Source of the DNA: Rs1 sp036960485
Lineage (GTDB): Bacteria > Pseudomonadota > Gammaproteobacteria > Pseudomonadales > Balneatricaceae
Assembly: GCA_036960485.1 (NCBI GenBank)
Contig: JBALXS010000005.1
Coordinates: 37,311 to 101,310 of the forward strand
DNA length: 64,000 bases
Direction of reading: 5' to 3'
Numbering within the stretch: position 1 is the stretch's first letter; every line of letters starts with the position of its first letter. The notes under the pieces are model-generated. The model saw only the letters and a list, made by a program, of their open reading frames with translations, was not told where the DNA came from and ran no database searches. Positions 53,359 to 62,233 of this stretch are shown here, piece by piece. The position numbers and the translations under genes are program-made.

Positions 53359-54099
53359 ATGCATAATAAAACATTAGAAAAATTAGGCCTCAGTGCCAAA
53401 GAAGCTATTATTTATCAATCATTATTGTCATTGGGACCTAGCCCAATCAGAACAGTGGCTGAAAAATCAGACATAAATAGAGGCACTACTCACGAGTGTT
53501 TAAAAAGCTTATTACAAAAAGGTGTCGTCAATTACTTACCAAGAGGGAGGCGCAAGTTATTTGCACCACGTGATCCTGAGGTTTTGTTGCTAATAGCCGA
53601 AAAAAAACAAGCAGACTTAGACACTGCAATCGATCAGCTTAAATCGACAGTTATCCCGGATCTGCAGCACCTAAAGCCAGATTTTGCCAGTGCTCAAGTG
53701 CAGTTCTTTGAAGGTGACGAGGGGATAGAATTCGTACTGCGCGATATATTGAGTACCGTGCAAAGATCAGAAAATAAAGATTATGCGGTGTTTTCATCAA
53801 AACCAATTCGCTCTCATTTATATCGCCCTTTTCCTAACTATACTAACTTGCGCATTAAAAAAGAGATTGGAGTACGCGTAATAGCAATTGGTGATGGCGG
53901 AGAAGAGGCTGAGTTATCTCAGCGTAAATGGCTGAAAACAGAAGGCAAAGTAGATGCAGCTTATATAGCGATTTATCCACCTAAAGTGGCCATCATCTCA
54001 TTAGCATCTAATGATTACCCTACAGCCGTAGTTATTGAAGCTAAGGAAGTAGCAGCCGCGCAGCAGATTATATTTAATACTTTATGGGAATTGTTGTGA
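53359..54099 (+). CDS. TrmB-type winged-helix transcriptional regulator
   Basis: A 246-residue regulator. The N-terminal TrmB-like winged helix is LGLSAKEAIIYQSLLSLGPSPIRTVAEKSDINRGTTHECLKSLLQKGVVN, followed by a coiled stretch and a regulatory domain with VQFFEGDEGIEFVLRDIL, as in the TrmB/PLD-like sensing half. The family is best known from archaea and some bacteria, regulating sugar metabolism. Convergent with the TSUP exporter gene. Ligand unknown. Confidence 0.82.
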   Translation: MHNKTLEKLGLSAKEAIIYQSLLSLGPSPIRTVAEKSDINRGTTHECLKSLLQKGVVNYLPRGRRKLFAPRDPEVLLLIAEKKQADLDTAIDQLKSTVIPDLQHLKPDFASAQVQFFEGDEGIEFVLRDILSTVQRSENKDYAVFSSKPIRSHLYRPFPNYTNLRIKKEIGVRVIAIGDGGEEAELSQRKWLKTEGKVDAAYIAIYPPKVAIISLASNDYPTAVVIEAKEVAAAQQIIFNTLWELL

Positions 54100-54140
54100 G
54101 GTAAAGGCTAAAAAAATCGTAAGTTTTGAGTGAGAAGGCG

Positions 54141-54169
54141 CGAGCGGTAAGGAGAGGTCTTACTGCTCG
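54141..54169. terminator. Stem-loop between convergent genes
   Basis: CGAGCGGTAAG and CTTACTGCTCG form an 11-bp stem (one G-U pair) around seven bases, between the TrmB-type gene and the TSUP exporter. No U-run, so a weak bidirectional terminator. Confidence 0.5.
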
Positions 54170-54182
54170 GGTTCTGTAGCAC

Positions 54183-54935
54183 TTAAAGGTAGGCGGCGAT
54201 GCAGGCGAAGAGTGTTAGTAGGAATACTGCACGTTTCATTGTTTTGGCGCTGGCCTTAATCGCGAGCTTAACACCGAAGAAAGCACCCGCTATAAAGCCT
54301 ACTGATAGAATTAGCCCATAATGCCAATTAACCAAGCCCTGGCTGATAAATACCAATAAAGCGATAGCGGTGAACCCTAGCGAGCACAACAGCTTAAGGG
54401 CGTTAGCGCGTACTAGATCATAACGTAAACTGCTGGCCAGTACTGTTAACAGTATGAAGCCAACACCTGCTTGTACGAAGCCTCCGTAAATGCCTGCCAG
54501 TAGTAACCCCCAAAATCCTGAGCGGCGCTCGCTTACCTTATAAGCTTGGCTATTTCCATCAGGGATAGCAGAAGGCCAAAAAAGCATGATACCAGCCACT
54601 GTTAGCATAGTGCCTAACAAAAGAGGCTTCAATAACCATACTGGAGCCCACGCCGCACCAATAGCGCCGATTAAGCCACCCACTATGCTGGGAATAAGTA
54701 CTCCTTTCAAGTCATCTTTTGGCAGCTTATCTTGCTGATGAAACTTAGCGACGGCGGTAAGTGATTGTAAAAATATACCTAATCTGTTGGTAGCATTTGC
54801 TACATCCGCAGGCAGACCCATTACCATTAGAGCGGGCATAGTTAAGTTTGATCCCCCGCCAGCTAAGGTATTGATGATGCCACCGAATAATCCAGCGGTT
54901 AATAGCAAAAGAATGTCGAGCGCTGAGATGTCCAT
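54183..54935 (-). CDS. TauE/SafE (TSUP) family anion exporter
   Basis: A 250-residue, about eight-helix membrane protein of the TSUP group (sulfite, sulfonate or organosulfur anion export). Conserved block FGGIINTLAGGGSNLTMPALMVMGLPADVANATNRLGI is at the N-terminus and GIYGGFVQAGVGFILL at the second repeat, the family's duplicated motif. Single gene. Substrate not deducible. Confidence 0.88.
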   Translation of the reverse strand: MDISALDILLLLTAGLFGGIINTLAGGGSNLTMPALMVMGLPADVANATNRLGIFLQSLTAVAKFHQQDKLPKDDLKGVLIPSIVGGLIGAIGAAWAPVWLLKPLLLGTMLTVAGIMLFWPSAIPDGNSQAYKVSERRSGFWGLLLAGIYGGFVQAGVGFILLTVLASSLRYDLVRANALKLLCSLGFTAIALLVFISQGLVNWHYGLILSVGFIAGAFFGVKLAIKASAKTMKRAVFLLTLFACIAAYL

Positions 54936-55615
54936 AAATGCGTAAGTCTTCTGTGAATAATTAGAATGTAAGCCAGTTTAACTAAATAACTAACTAAAGG
55001 GACAAGCATAATAAGTGCATTAAGGGTTGGCAAACAAGTCTCTTTTTTTATTAGATTAAGATCTAACTTTTTACTCTTATATAGATAGCTTGGTTTTGTA
55101 TAAATATCATGTTCATATTATAAGTTAACGGTTATTACTGTTTGTAGCACTTTCATTAATAAGTGTTTAAAGGATATTCTCAAGTACTCAATGGATTACT
55201 TAGGTAGTCGTAAGTTGGAGTCATCACAGAGGATCTTATGACTCTAGTAATTGCAAGACAGTTTTTGTTGATTAAAACAATCTTACCCACAGCTGTTTTT
55301 ATATTTCAGTGCTGTGGGTAGCTAGTTGGCTTCAGTGCTGCTTATCTTTTTTCTTCCTTTATTTTTTAAGTAACAGCAAACGGCGCAAGAATTTTAGTTG
55401 TATCATTCAATAAATATTTTGCAGTACGCAGAGACAATTAACCCATAGCTATTTATTCACTTTGACAGCCGACAATAGCGCCAGTTATTGTGCTGATTTG
55501 GGCCAGTGCCAAAAGTAGTTGTACGCTCGCTTTTATATCAATTTATAACAGCGTATGCTGTGACGCTAAGGTGAACTTGGGTTTGTGGATAAAAAGAATT
55601 AGGAAGAATTACATT
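54936..55615. other. Intergenic region with one inverted repeat
   Basis: About 680 AT-rich bases without a gene. TACCCACAGC at 55284-55293 and GCTGTGGGTA at 55311-55320 form a perfect 10-bp stem with a 17-base loop and no U-run; it could be a small RNA hairpin or an operator. Confidence 0.4.
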
Positions 55616-55912
55616 ATGTCAGATAAAGAAACTGCATTAGCGCTATTTAAAATGGCAGATGAATTTATTAATATTGCCAACCGCTTGGTTGAACAAGAAG
55701 GTAAAGAAATCGGCGAAGTTGGGGCTGCGCTACGTTATGCTGCAGCGCGTTTTAATGCCCATGAAGCTGCTTTTAAAGCAAAAGATTTAGCGGCAGAGCG
55801 CAGCGACGCACTCGCTTGGTTTTCTAGCCAATACACTGAAATGTTGGAAGAGAACTTAGATCAGCACATTAAATATTTTGAAGATAAAAAGAACTCGCCA
55901 CAACAGCATTAA
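55616..55912 (+). CDS. DUF3144 family protein
   Basis: A 98-residue protein from the ATG at 55616, with TAGGAAG upstream; the frame is open to 55490 but that part lacks conserved residues. The family sign is MADEFINIANRL and GAALRYAAARFNAHEAA, an all-alpha acidic small protein common in gammaproteobacteria. Function unknown. Confidence 0.85.
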   Translation: MSDKETALALFKMADEFINIANRLVEQEGKEIGEVGAALRYAAARFNAHEAAFKAKDLAAERSDALAWFSSQYTEMLEENLDQHIKYFEDKKNSPQQH

Positions 55913-55916
55913 TCAT

Positions 55917-55950
55917 AATAGTTATTCACAGTTAATTGTGAATAACTATT
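55917..55950. terminator. Bidirectional hairpin between DUF3144 and thioredoxin genes
   Basis: A perfect 14-bp stem (AATAGTTATTCACA and its complement) with a six-base loop, lying exactly between two convergent stops. The AT-rich outer arms give short U-rich tails both ways. Confidence 0.7.
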
Positions 55951-56382
55951 TCAAACTACATTTTTCTTAACAAATTGCGCCAATTCATTGTTACGCATCC
56001 CGCCATGCACAATGGCTTGTAACTTTCCTTTAGCGAAAAGCGCCACCGTTGGCACGCCTCTTATTTTGTACTTATTAGTTAACCCTTTATTTTTAGGCAG
56101 GTAAGCTTGAGCAAACCTAACTTTGGCATTTTTTTGTGCAGCAAAGGTGTTAAAGATAGGGGTAAAAGTTTTACAAATACTGCAGTTAGGCCCCGACATA
56201 AACACCAATAAAGGTTTTTTACTGTTTATTAGCGCTTGAAAATTATGCATCAATAGCTCAATAACCACACCGTCTAATAGCTCGCTGTTACACTTTTTAC
56301 AGCTAGCAGCATCCTCAATATCACTGAGTAATATGCGATTAGTTGTTTTACACTTTGTGCAGTTGAAACTGACAGAACTCAT
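55951..56382 (-). CDS. Thioredoxin-2-like protein with N-terminal zinc ribbon
   Basis: A 143-residue TrxC-type protein. Zinc ribbon cysteines at 8, 11, 28 and 31; a thioredoxin fold follows. The redox motif is CSIC at 67-70 (GPNCSICKTF), not CGPC, so redox potential or partner may differ. The cis-Pro region RGVPTVALF and GGMRNNELAQFV are present. TrxC is an oxidant-inducible cytosolic reductant in enterobacteria. Confidence 0.85.
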   Translation of the reverse strand: MSSVSFNCTKCKTTNRILLSDIEDAASCKKCNSELLDGVVIELLMHNFQALINSKKPLLVFMSGPNCSICKTFTPIFNTFAAQKNAKVRFAQAYLPKNKGLTNKYKIRGVPTVALFAKGKLQAIVHGGMRNNELAQFVKKNVV

Positions 56383-56536
56383 CTAAAACACTCTTTAAGA
56401 TTGGTTAATTTTTTACATTAGTGAATTTATAATAATTGCGAATATAAAAACAGGTGAATTTAAAGAGGGCATAATATGAATAAATACGCTGTCTAATCAC
56501 CGTATCTGCTCCCTCTTTTTGTACACTTAATCATTT

Positions 56537-57469
56537 TTACTGCAGCGGAGTTTGTGCAATATTTTTCTTGGCCCGCCTAGCTTTACGTGCGGTACGGGTT
56601 TCACGATAAACCACAAATAAAGCACATGAAATGATTACAGCTCCGCCGATAATAACGCGAGTTCCTGGAACTTCAGCCCAAATTACATAGCCCCACAGTG
56701 TCGCCCAAATGAGCGCAGTATATTCCAACGGTGCTATTACTGCGACATTTGCTCGGCTAAAGGCATGAGTGACACAGAAGTGACCAATTAAGGCCAAAGC
56801 AGAAAACAGCACAATAGGACCGTAATCAGCTACTGCTACAGTATTCCAAACCATTGGCGTTAAGCTGGTGGCGACGATAACCATACATAAGTTAAAACAA
56901 AATACTAAAGAATCGACAGATTCTGTACGTGCTAGCCAACGTCCAGAGATAAACAAAATTGAGTATGAGAAGCTACCCGCTAAGCAATAAGCATAACTTT
57001 TAAACGCACCATCACCTTGTGCATCCATTGCGATTAGCACACCGACAAAGCCAAGTATTACCGCTGACCAACGATACAGCCCCACCTTTTCTTTTAATAG
57101 CGGACCAGATAAAGCGGTAATCATAAACGTAGAGCTGAAAAAAATTACCGTGGCATCAGCGAGGGGTAACGTTTGCAGTGATTTGAAGAAGCAGTAAGGT
57201 GCTAAAAATCCAAAAATGCCACGCGCTAACTGAGCCAGAGGTTTGGTGGTATAGAGCTTGTGCAATTTTTTGCGCAGAATGTAATAAGTGAGCATGGCCG
57301 CTAAAATGATCCAGCTACGCATTGCCAGTATTTGAATCGGGTCATAGCTGTCTTTTACTAAATATTTTGCTACGGCGTCCATCGTTGCCAAAGAGAACAT
57401 CGCAATTAGCATATAAATAATGCCGCTTAAATTTGCGTTTTCAACTATATTTTCACGCATTGATTTCAT
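56537..57469 (-). CDS. EamA/DMT-superfamily transporter, RarD/S-adenosylmethionine-uptake type
   Basis: A 310-residue transporter with about ten helices in two EamA repeats. Repeat 1 includes AMFSLATMDAVAKYLVKDSYDPIQILAMRSWI and repeat 2 AFSRANVAVIAPLEYTALIWATLWGY, features of the gammaproteobacterial DMT group annotated as SAM-transporter-like. A basic tail (RKARRAKKN) is cytoplasmic. Single gene; substrate not certain. Confidence 0.87.
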   Translation of the reverse strand: MKSMRENIVENANLSGIIYMLIAMFSLATMDAVAKYLVKDSYDPIQILAMRSWIILAAMLTYYILRKKLHKLYTTKPLAQLARGIFGFLAPYCFFKSLQTLPLADATVIFFSSTFMITALSGPLLKEKVGLYRWSAVILGFVGVLIAMDAQGDGAFKSYAYCLAGSFSYSILFISGRWLARTESVDSLVFCFNLCMVIVATSLTPMVWNTVAVADYGPIVLFSALALIGHFCVTHAFSRANVAVIAPLEYTALIWATLWGYVIWAEVPGTRVIIGGAVIISCALFVVYRETRTARKARRAKKNIAQTPLQ

Positions 57470-57617
57470 GATAGGTGCTTCCTGCAGGTACTGCTCTTAA
57501 TAGAGCAAATAGGGTGCTGATAAAAGTGGCTGAGATAGGTTAAGAGTGCTTAAAATACAGTTTTTAAATTGTTAATAACTAACGGTTTCTTTGTTAGACC
57601 GATTGTTAAGATAACGA

Positions 57618-58706
57618 CTAGAGCGTTGCGCGATTAGTGACAAACTTATCATTCACGAAATACAATTTGCAAGGAGAGTTTAAGTTCTTTTTAAGGCGGC
57701 TTTTTTCACAATTTTTTAACACGGTATTTACAGCAATTTGCTCGCTTTTTTTGTTAAACACATAACTGGAGGTCCAGTTGCCTGACCGACTCACAGAGTA
57801 AGCGAGCGCAGTATTTTTGTGCTTACTTTTAAGTTTTAAAGCATGTTTATCTATGCGCGTAGTTAAACCTGTTAAGGAAGCGGTGAGTGCCTTAATTTGG
57901 GCGGTAGATTTGTTGTAAACGTACTGGTCGCTGATCATATACAGCTTACAATTGTTTTTGTAGCCTTTAGCATGCCAGCGATCATTACATTGCTGTAAGG
58001 CTTGGGAGTTAGCCGCTTGTTGTGATAAATAGCCCATTTTTCGGCTAGCTGTCCAGCCATTACGCTTATTGGAGGCCACCGCAAGTGCTTTATAGTCATC
58101 CGCGGCAGCTAAGTATTTACTGAGCACTTGCTGATACTTATCAGAAATAACAATGGCGCTAAAATTGCCAGCTGTTAGCTTGTCGCCATAGAGCGCTAAT
58201 TTATTTTGATGAATATCTTTTTTCACAGCAGTTAGATAATTGGTCATTTTGGAGTATTTATCACCCACTAATCTTTTAAGTACTTTCGTTTTATAAAGCA
58301 CTAAAGTAACCGGCGATTTAATATTAACTTTATAATAAAGGCTGGTTTCTAGTTCTTTCTTTAGCCATGGCTGGGTATTTACCAAGACAAACTCAAATCC
58401 ACGTTTTTCACGTACACTTAATTTATAAAACGCTTGGTTCGCATTAGCACAAAGATGACAAGCGATATCAAAAGAAGAAAACAACACCACTAGCGGTTTG
58501 TTTTTTTGCTTTCTAATATGCGCCATCACCGTTTTAGGGGAAAGCAAAGTAATATGTTTGCTTGTTTTTAGCGCGTGATTGGTTTTGTTGTTCAAGCTAG
58601 CAGCGTTAACAATTTGCGCTTGCAACATGATTATCAATAGTACTGAACCGAAAAAAATAAAGAATTTTTTATAATTGATCGCACTATATATGCTGCTTGT
58701 ATTCAT
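57618..58706 (-). CDS. Exported thioredoxin-like protein with duplicated C-terminal module
   Basis: A 362-residue secreted or periplasmic protein; signal-anchor at about 13-36. Residues about 50-175 look like a thioredoxin fold, with CHLC at 83-86. Two copies of a 55-60-residue module follow, at about 206-264 and 299-356; each has an ALAxS start, a glycine-tryptophan pair and two cysteines (240/253 and 333/346) followed by KLYxxxDxxV. The module resembles DUF4189-like repeats. I do not know the function; oxidative protein folding or quality control is possible. Confidence 0.7.
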   Translation of the reverse strand: MNTSSIYSAINYKKFFIFFGSVLLIIMLQAQIVNAASLNNKTNHALKTSKHITLLSPKTVMAHIRKQKNKPLVVLFSSFDIACHLCANANQAFYKLSVREKRGFEFVLVNTQPWLKKELETSLYYKVNIKSPVTLVLYKTKVLKRLVGDKYSKMTNYLTAVKKDIHQNKLALYGDKLTAGNFSAIVISDKYQQVLSKYLAAADDYKALAVASNKRNGWTASRKMGYLSQQAANSQALQQCNDRWHAKGYKNNCKLYMISDQYVYNKSTAQIKALTASLTGLTTRIDKHALKLKSKHKNTALAYSVSRSGNWTSSYVFNKKSEQIAVNTVLKNCEKSRLKKNLNSPCKLYFVNDKFVTNRATL

Positions 58707-58872
58707 GCTTGTGATGTCTGAGTTTCTGGAAATGCTAGTCTACGAATTGATTAGCGTGAAAGCTAGTAGTAACAGCAATTAAAAAATTTAGAAACTAGTG
58801 CTTTTTACTTTTCTTGATCAAACCTATCCAACAGCTAGCAATTATATGGATAACAGTTTGCTATTATATTTA

Positions 58873-58884
58873 TATATCGATATA
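58873..58884. promoter_or_regulatory. AT-rich palindrome, probable ArsR operator
   Basis: TATATCGATATA is a perfect 12-bp palindrome, extended to TTTATATATCGATATATTTA with minor mismatches. It lies ten bases before the ArsR-type ATG, the usual operator position for self-repression. Confidence 0.55.
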
Positions 58885-58893
58885 TTTAGATTT

Positions 58894-59205
58894 ATGAATA
58901 TAGATAAAGCAATAGCGGCACTGAATAATCCGGTGCGTCGTCAAATAATGATCTGGCTTAAAGATCGATCCAATTTCCCTGCCTCGTTACCTGAGCACGA
59001 AAATGTAGAAGGGGTGTGTATCGGCTATATAAAAGAGAAAGCTGGGCTGTCACAGTCAACTATTTCTAACTATATGGATAAGCTCAAACAAGTTGGTTTA
59101 GTCGATTCTGAACGCCATGGCCAATGGACTTTTTACCGACGCAATGAACAAGGTGTTCAAGCGTTTGTAACCAAGCTTGAGGCCGAGTTATTAGGAAGAA
59201 GCTAG
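58894..59205 (+). CDS. ArsR-family HTH repressor
   Basis: A 103-residue winged-helix regulator: NNPVRRQIMIWLKD at the start, then the recognition helix AGLSQSTISNYMDKLKQVGLV and the wing VDSERHGQWTFYRRN. I start it at the ATG at 58894; the frame open from 58798 would add 32 residues across the operator-like palindrome. No metal-binding CxC motif, so an organic or redox ligand is likely. Probably co-transcribed with the old yellow enzyme gene 52 bases on. Confidence 0.87.
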   Translation: MNIDKAIAALNNPVRRQIMIWLKDRSNFPASLPEHENVEGVCIGYIKEKAGLSQSTISNYMDKLKQVGLVDSERHGQWTFYRRNEQGVQAFVTKLEAELLGRS

Positions 59206-59257
59206 CAATAAAAAAACGAAAAAACCTAGAAATTGCAGTTTATCAATGGAGCAAAGT

Positions 59258-60505
59258 ATGACCTTACCAACCAATGCCGACAAAAATAATGACGCTCCAT
59301 TAATACTGCAAAAAGCACTAACCCTTCCTTGTGGTGCCATTATCAAAAATCGTTTGTGTAAATCGCCGATGTCGGATTCGCTGGGAAATGGTGCAGGGGA
59401 TGCGACGGATGAGCAAATTCGGCTGTATGAAAAATGGGCGCAAGGTGGAGTGGGGTTATCTATTATTGGCGAGGTGCAAATAGATCCGCGCTACCCTGAA
59501 AAACCGGGTAATTTGGTGTTTTCAAAGCAATCAAACTTACCTAAGCTGCGTGCTTTAGCTAGTCGTGCAACCGTACAAGGCGCGCACTTATGGCCACAAC
59601 TTGGTCATGCTGGCGCGCTTTCGCATTTACCAATCAGCTTTCCTAAAGGGCCATCTGCACTTGATTTAGCAGATTTACGTTGTAGTGCTCTCACTGTCGA
59701 TGAAATTGAGCAACTGCCTGCAATGTATGCAGAAGCGGCACTGCTAGCTAAAGAAGCGGGCTTTAGCGGTATATTTATTCATGCAGGGCACGGATTTCTA
59801 CTACAACAGTTTTTATCGCCATTGTTTAATCATCGCAACGATAGTTATGGTGGAAACACCCAGGCGCGCTTTAAAATTGTTCTTGCAGTGATAAAGGCGG
59901 TGAGAGAAGTTGTAGGCGCACAATTCCCAATAGGCATCAGGATTAACGCAACAGATAAGTTAGTGGGCGGGATCACTGAAGTGGAAGCGCTAGAGGTAAT
60001 CAAACTACTCGATCAAACTTCAGTCGATTTGATCGACATAAGTGGTGGTACTTATTTTCCAGGTGCAAAAGCCAGTAGTGACGGTAACGCAACCAAAGGA
60101 CCTTACTTTCTAGAATTTGCGCGCACAGCCAAACAACACACCAAAATACCGCTGATGTTGACAGGTGGATTTAAGAAACGTCAACAGGCGATAAATGCGC
60201 TTGAAAGCGGTGCGGTTGATATAGTGAGTTTAGCGCGCGCCATGGTACTTAACCCGCAACTACCCATCTGCTGGTTAACTCAACGCTGTGATGACATGAG
60301 TGAAGACACAACCACCGATGTTGTATTTCCCTCATTCAAATCTCCACCGCTAGGGGCAATCACAGCTTGGTATACGATGCGTCTTGTCGCGCTGGGGGAA
60401 GATAAAGAGCATGAATTTAACTTAGAACTACTCACCGCTTTACGCCTTTATGAAGAGCGCGATGCGCAGCGTTGCAATTTATGGCGAGACAAATTTTCAA
60501 AATAA
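59258..60505 (+). CDS. Old yellow enzyme-family NADH:flavin oxidoreductase
   Basis: A 415-residue FMN protein of the OYE/2,4-dienoyl-CoA-reductase-N-terminal type. FMN and active-site blocks: NRLCKSPMSDSL, PQLGHAG, HAGHGFLLQQFLSPLFNHRNDSYGG and VDIVSLARAMVLNP. The start at 59258 has GGAG six bases upstream; a start at 59246 adds four residues. It reduces activated alkenes or related compounds with NAD(P)H. Under an ArsR repressor; the inducer is likely an electrophile, as known for OYE regulons. Confidence 0.9.
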   Translation: MTLPTNADKNNDAPLILQKALTLPCGAIIKNRLCKSPMSDSLGNGAGDATDEQIRLYEKWAQGGVGLSIIGEVQIDPRYPEKPGNLVFSKQSNLPKLRALASRATVQGAHLWPQLGHAGALSHLPISFPKGPSALDLADLRCSALTVDEIEQLPAMYAEAALLAKEAGFSGIFIHAGHGFLLQQFLSPLFNHRNDSYGGNTQARFKIVLAVIKAVREVVGAQFPIGIRINATDKLVGGITEVEALEVIKLLDQTSVDLIDISGGTYFPGAKASSDGNATKGPYFLEFARTAKQHTKIPLMLTGGFKKRQQAINALESGAVDIVSLARAMVLNPQLPICWLTQRCDDMSEDTTTDVVFPSFKSPPLGAITAWYTMRLVALGEDKEHEFNLELLTALRLYEERDAQRCNLWRDKFSK

Positions 60506-60746
60506 TGACATTGCGCCGTTTTACTCTTTAGTCCTCACTTACCAAGCTATAGCTTCAGTCAGCGTTTGTTTTTATTGTTCAATGGACGCTTATTGAGGCT
60601 ATTGAGTGCAGAGGCCACTTAACGTTATAAATTTATATAACTTGTTAATAAACAGTAACATATTGTTAAAAAAGCAACATATTTCCAAAAAAATTAAACT
60701 GTGTTAATATGCCGCCTCAGATAATCAAGCAACCGAAAACGTTTTT

Positions 60747-61568
60747 TTGGAGCGTAACATCATTAGACTGGATAACTCGCTGAATATAAAAAGTTTAAAA
60801 TTAAAAAGCATGTATTTATGTTTTTTAATGCTTTTTCCATACTCTGCTGAATTATTTGCTGCCGCACCTATAAATATACATACAATTCTTTTAAATGAAC
60901 GACTCTCCACTACAAAAAAACTGGGTTATAACCGAGTGCTCGATTTCATTTTACAAGATGTTCAAGACAATATTATACACACCTATGCTCCTCTCCCTAG
61001 GCAGTCGTTAACTTTTCAATATGATACCAATTCATGCCTTTTTCCCGTTAATGAATGGGCTTGGAAAGCACATGGCAATCGCGATGATTTTGAACTGATA
61101 AGTTCTGATCCTATAGACATCGTTTCTGCGCGTATATATACGCGCAAGACAGTGCCTTTGATCACAAGCACAGATCAGCTCAATGGAAAAAGTATCGGGC
61201 ACCTTATTGGTCATCTGGGTGTGAAATTACTTAAAAGCCAAAAAGGAATTACCTTTTCAGCTGTCACCAATGGTGAAAGCATGATTAAAATGATCGCCAA
61301 AGGGCGGATCGACGCGATTTTAGGTTTTCACCCAGACACGCTTATCAGTATGCACCGTCTTGGTTTTAACGAACTGCATTATTCCGAAAAGCTCACTTTA
61401 TTTGAAGTACCAATTCATATGGTCTGTCATAAAACGCCACACAATCAAAGCTTCATTCAAACGATTAACTTACGCATCAAAGAAGCCCATAAGAAAAATC
61501 TTCTTCAATCCATGCTCGGAAATGAAGCACAAATAGCACCTTTCGAAAAAATACATAGCACAAATTAA
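60747..61568 (+). CDS. Periplasmic solute-binding protein, family 3-like
   Basis: A 273-residue protein with signal-like helix (YLCFLMLFPYSAELFAAA) after an N-terminal extension. The bilobed family 3 fold is suggested by PLITSTDQLNGKSIGHLIGHLG and MIKMIAKGRIDAILGFHPD. The start is unsure: TTG at 60747 with GGAG overlapping it, or ATG at 60810 before the hydrophobic segment. No transporter genes are adjacent, so it may be an orphan receptor. Ligand unknown. Confidence 0.72.
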   Translation: MERNIIRLDNSLNIKSLKLKSMYLCFLMLFPYSAELFAAAPINIHTILLNERLSTTKKLGYNRVLDFILQDVQDNIIHTYAPLPRQSLTFQYDTNSCLFPVNEWAWKAHGNRDDFELISSDPIDIVSARIYTRKTVPLITSTDQLNGKSIGHLIGHLGVKLLKSQKGITFSAVTNGESMIKMIAKGRIDAILGFHPDTLISMHRLGFNELHYSEKLTLFEVPIHMVCHKTPHNQSFIQTINLRIKEAHKKNLLQSMLGNEAQIAPFEKIHSTN

Positions 61569-61700
61569 CCCTTAACTTATAAAACCTCTCAAACGAATTT
61601 CTTTTACAATTATTAAAAACTCGGCGGGGTACAGGTGGATATTAATTCGCATTAGGTGCAACTGGTTTTTGCATCATTGTTAGATTAAAAATTTGTGGAA

Positions 61701-62033
61701 CTAGCCGCAGCACTTCTTGTATTTTTTACCGCTATTACATGAACAAGGATCATTTCGCTCAGGCTTTTTTTCAATCATAACAGGGCTAGGCCTATCGATA
61801 ATGGCAGTTAAATCATGAATGTTTTCTGCAGCGGCTTCATCAACGGTTATGTTTGCCACAAGTTGGTGTTCGCTCAGTAATAATTCAATCTCAGCTTTTC
61901 TGCTTTCATCAGTTACTGTTAACGCTAAAGGAGACTTCGTAGTACCCAATTGAACATCACGATTTGTATTGTAACCTGCATTTACATGGTTAAGACGCGT
62001 GTGAATACGGCCTTTGTAATATAAATCATGCAT
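61701..62033 (-). CDS. SEC-C metal-binding motif protein, PBPRA1643 family
   Basis: A 110-residue protein ending with a complete SEC-C zinc motif (RNDPCSCNSGKKYKKCCG). The first 75 residues match the PBPRA1643-type layout (HTRLNHVNAGYNTNRDVQLGT and EIELLLSEHQLVANI). Common in marine gammaproteobacteria. SEC-C tails bind zinc and often link to SecA or ribosome-associated proteins; function of this family is not known. Confidence 0.88.
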   Translation of the reverse strand: MHDLYYKGRIHTRLNHVNAGYNTNRDVQLGTTKSPLALTVTDESRKAEIELLLSEHQLVANITVDEAAAENIHDLTAIIDRPSPVMIEKKPERNDPCSCNSGKKYKKCCG

Positions 62034-62233
62034 GTGTAATTCCTCAACTCAATAATAAAAACAGCGCGGTGCGCAAAATAAGGGCGCTATTATCCCATGT
62101 TTACCTGTATATGAAATATTTAAATCCCTTGATGACTGACTAGCGCGGATTAGCGATTGTTATGAAAGCTAATTAGCGCTCAATTTCAGCTCCGATTATT
62201 AATAAGCATCATACATCGCTGAGTTGAGAGTTA

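Noticed and set aside
59246..59257. Upstream start for the old yellow enzyme
   Set aside because: The GGAG inside this stretch is the ribosome binding site of the ATG at 59258, which is therefore the better start.
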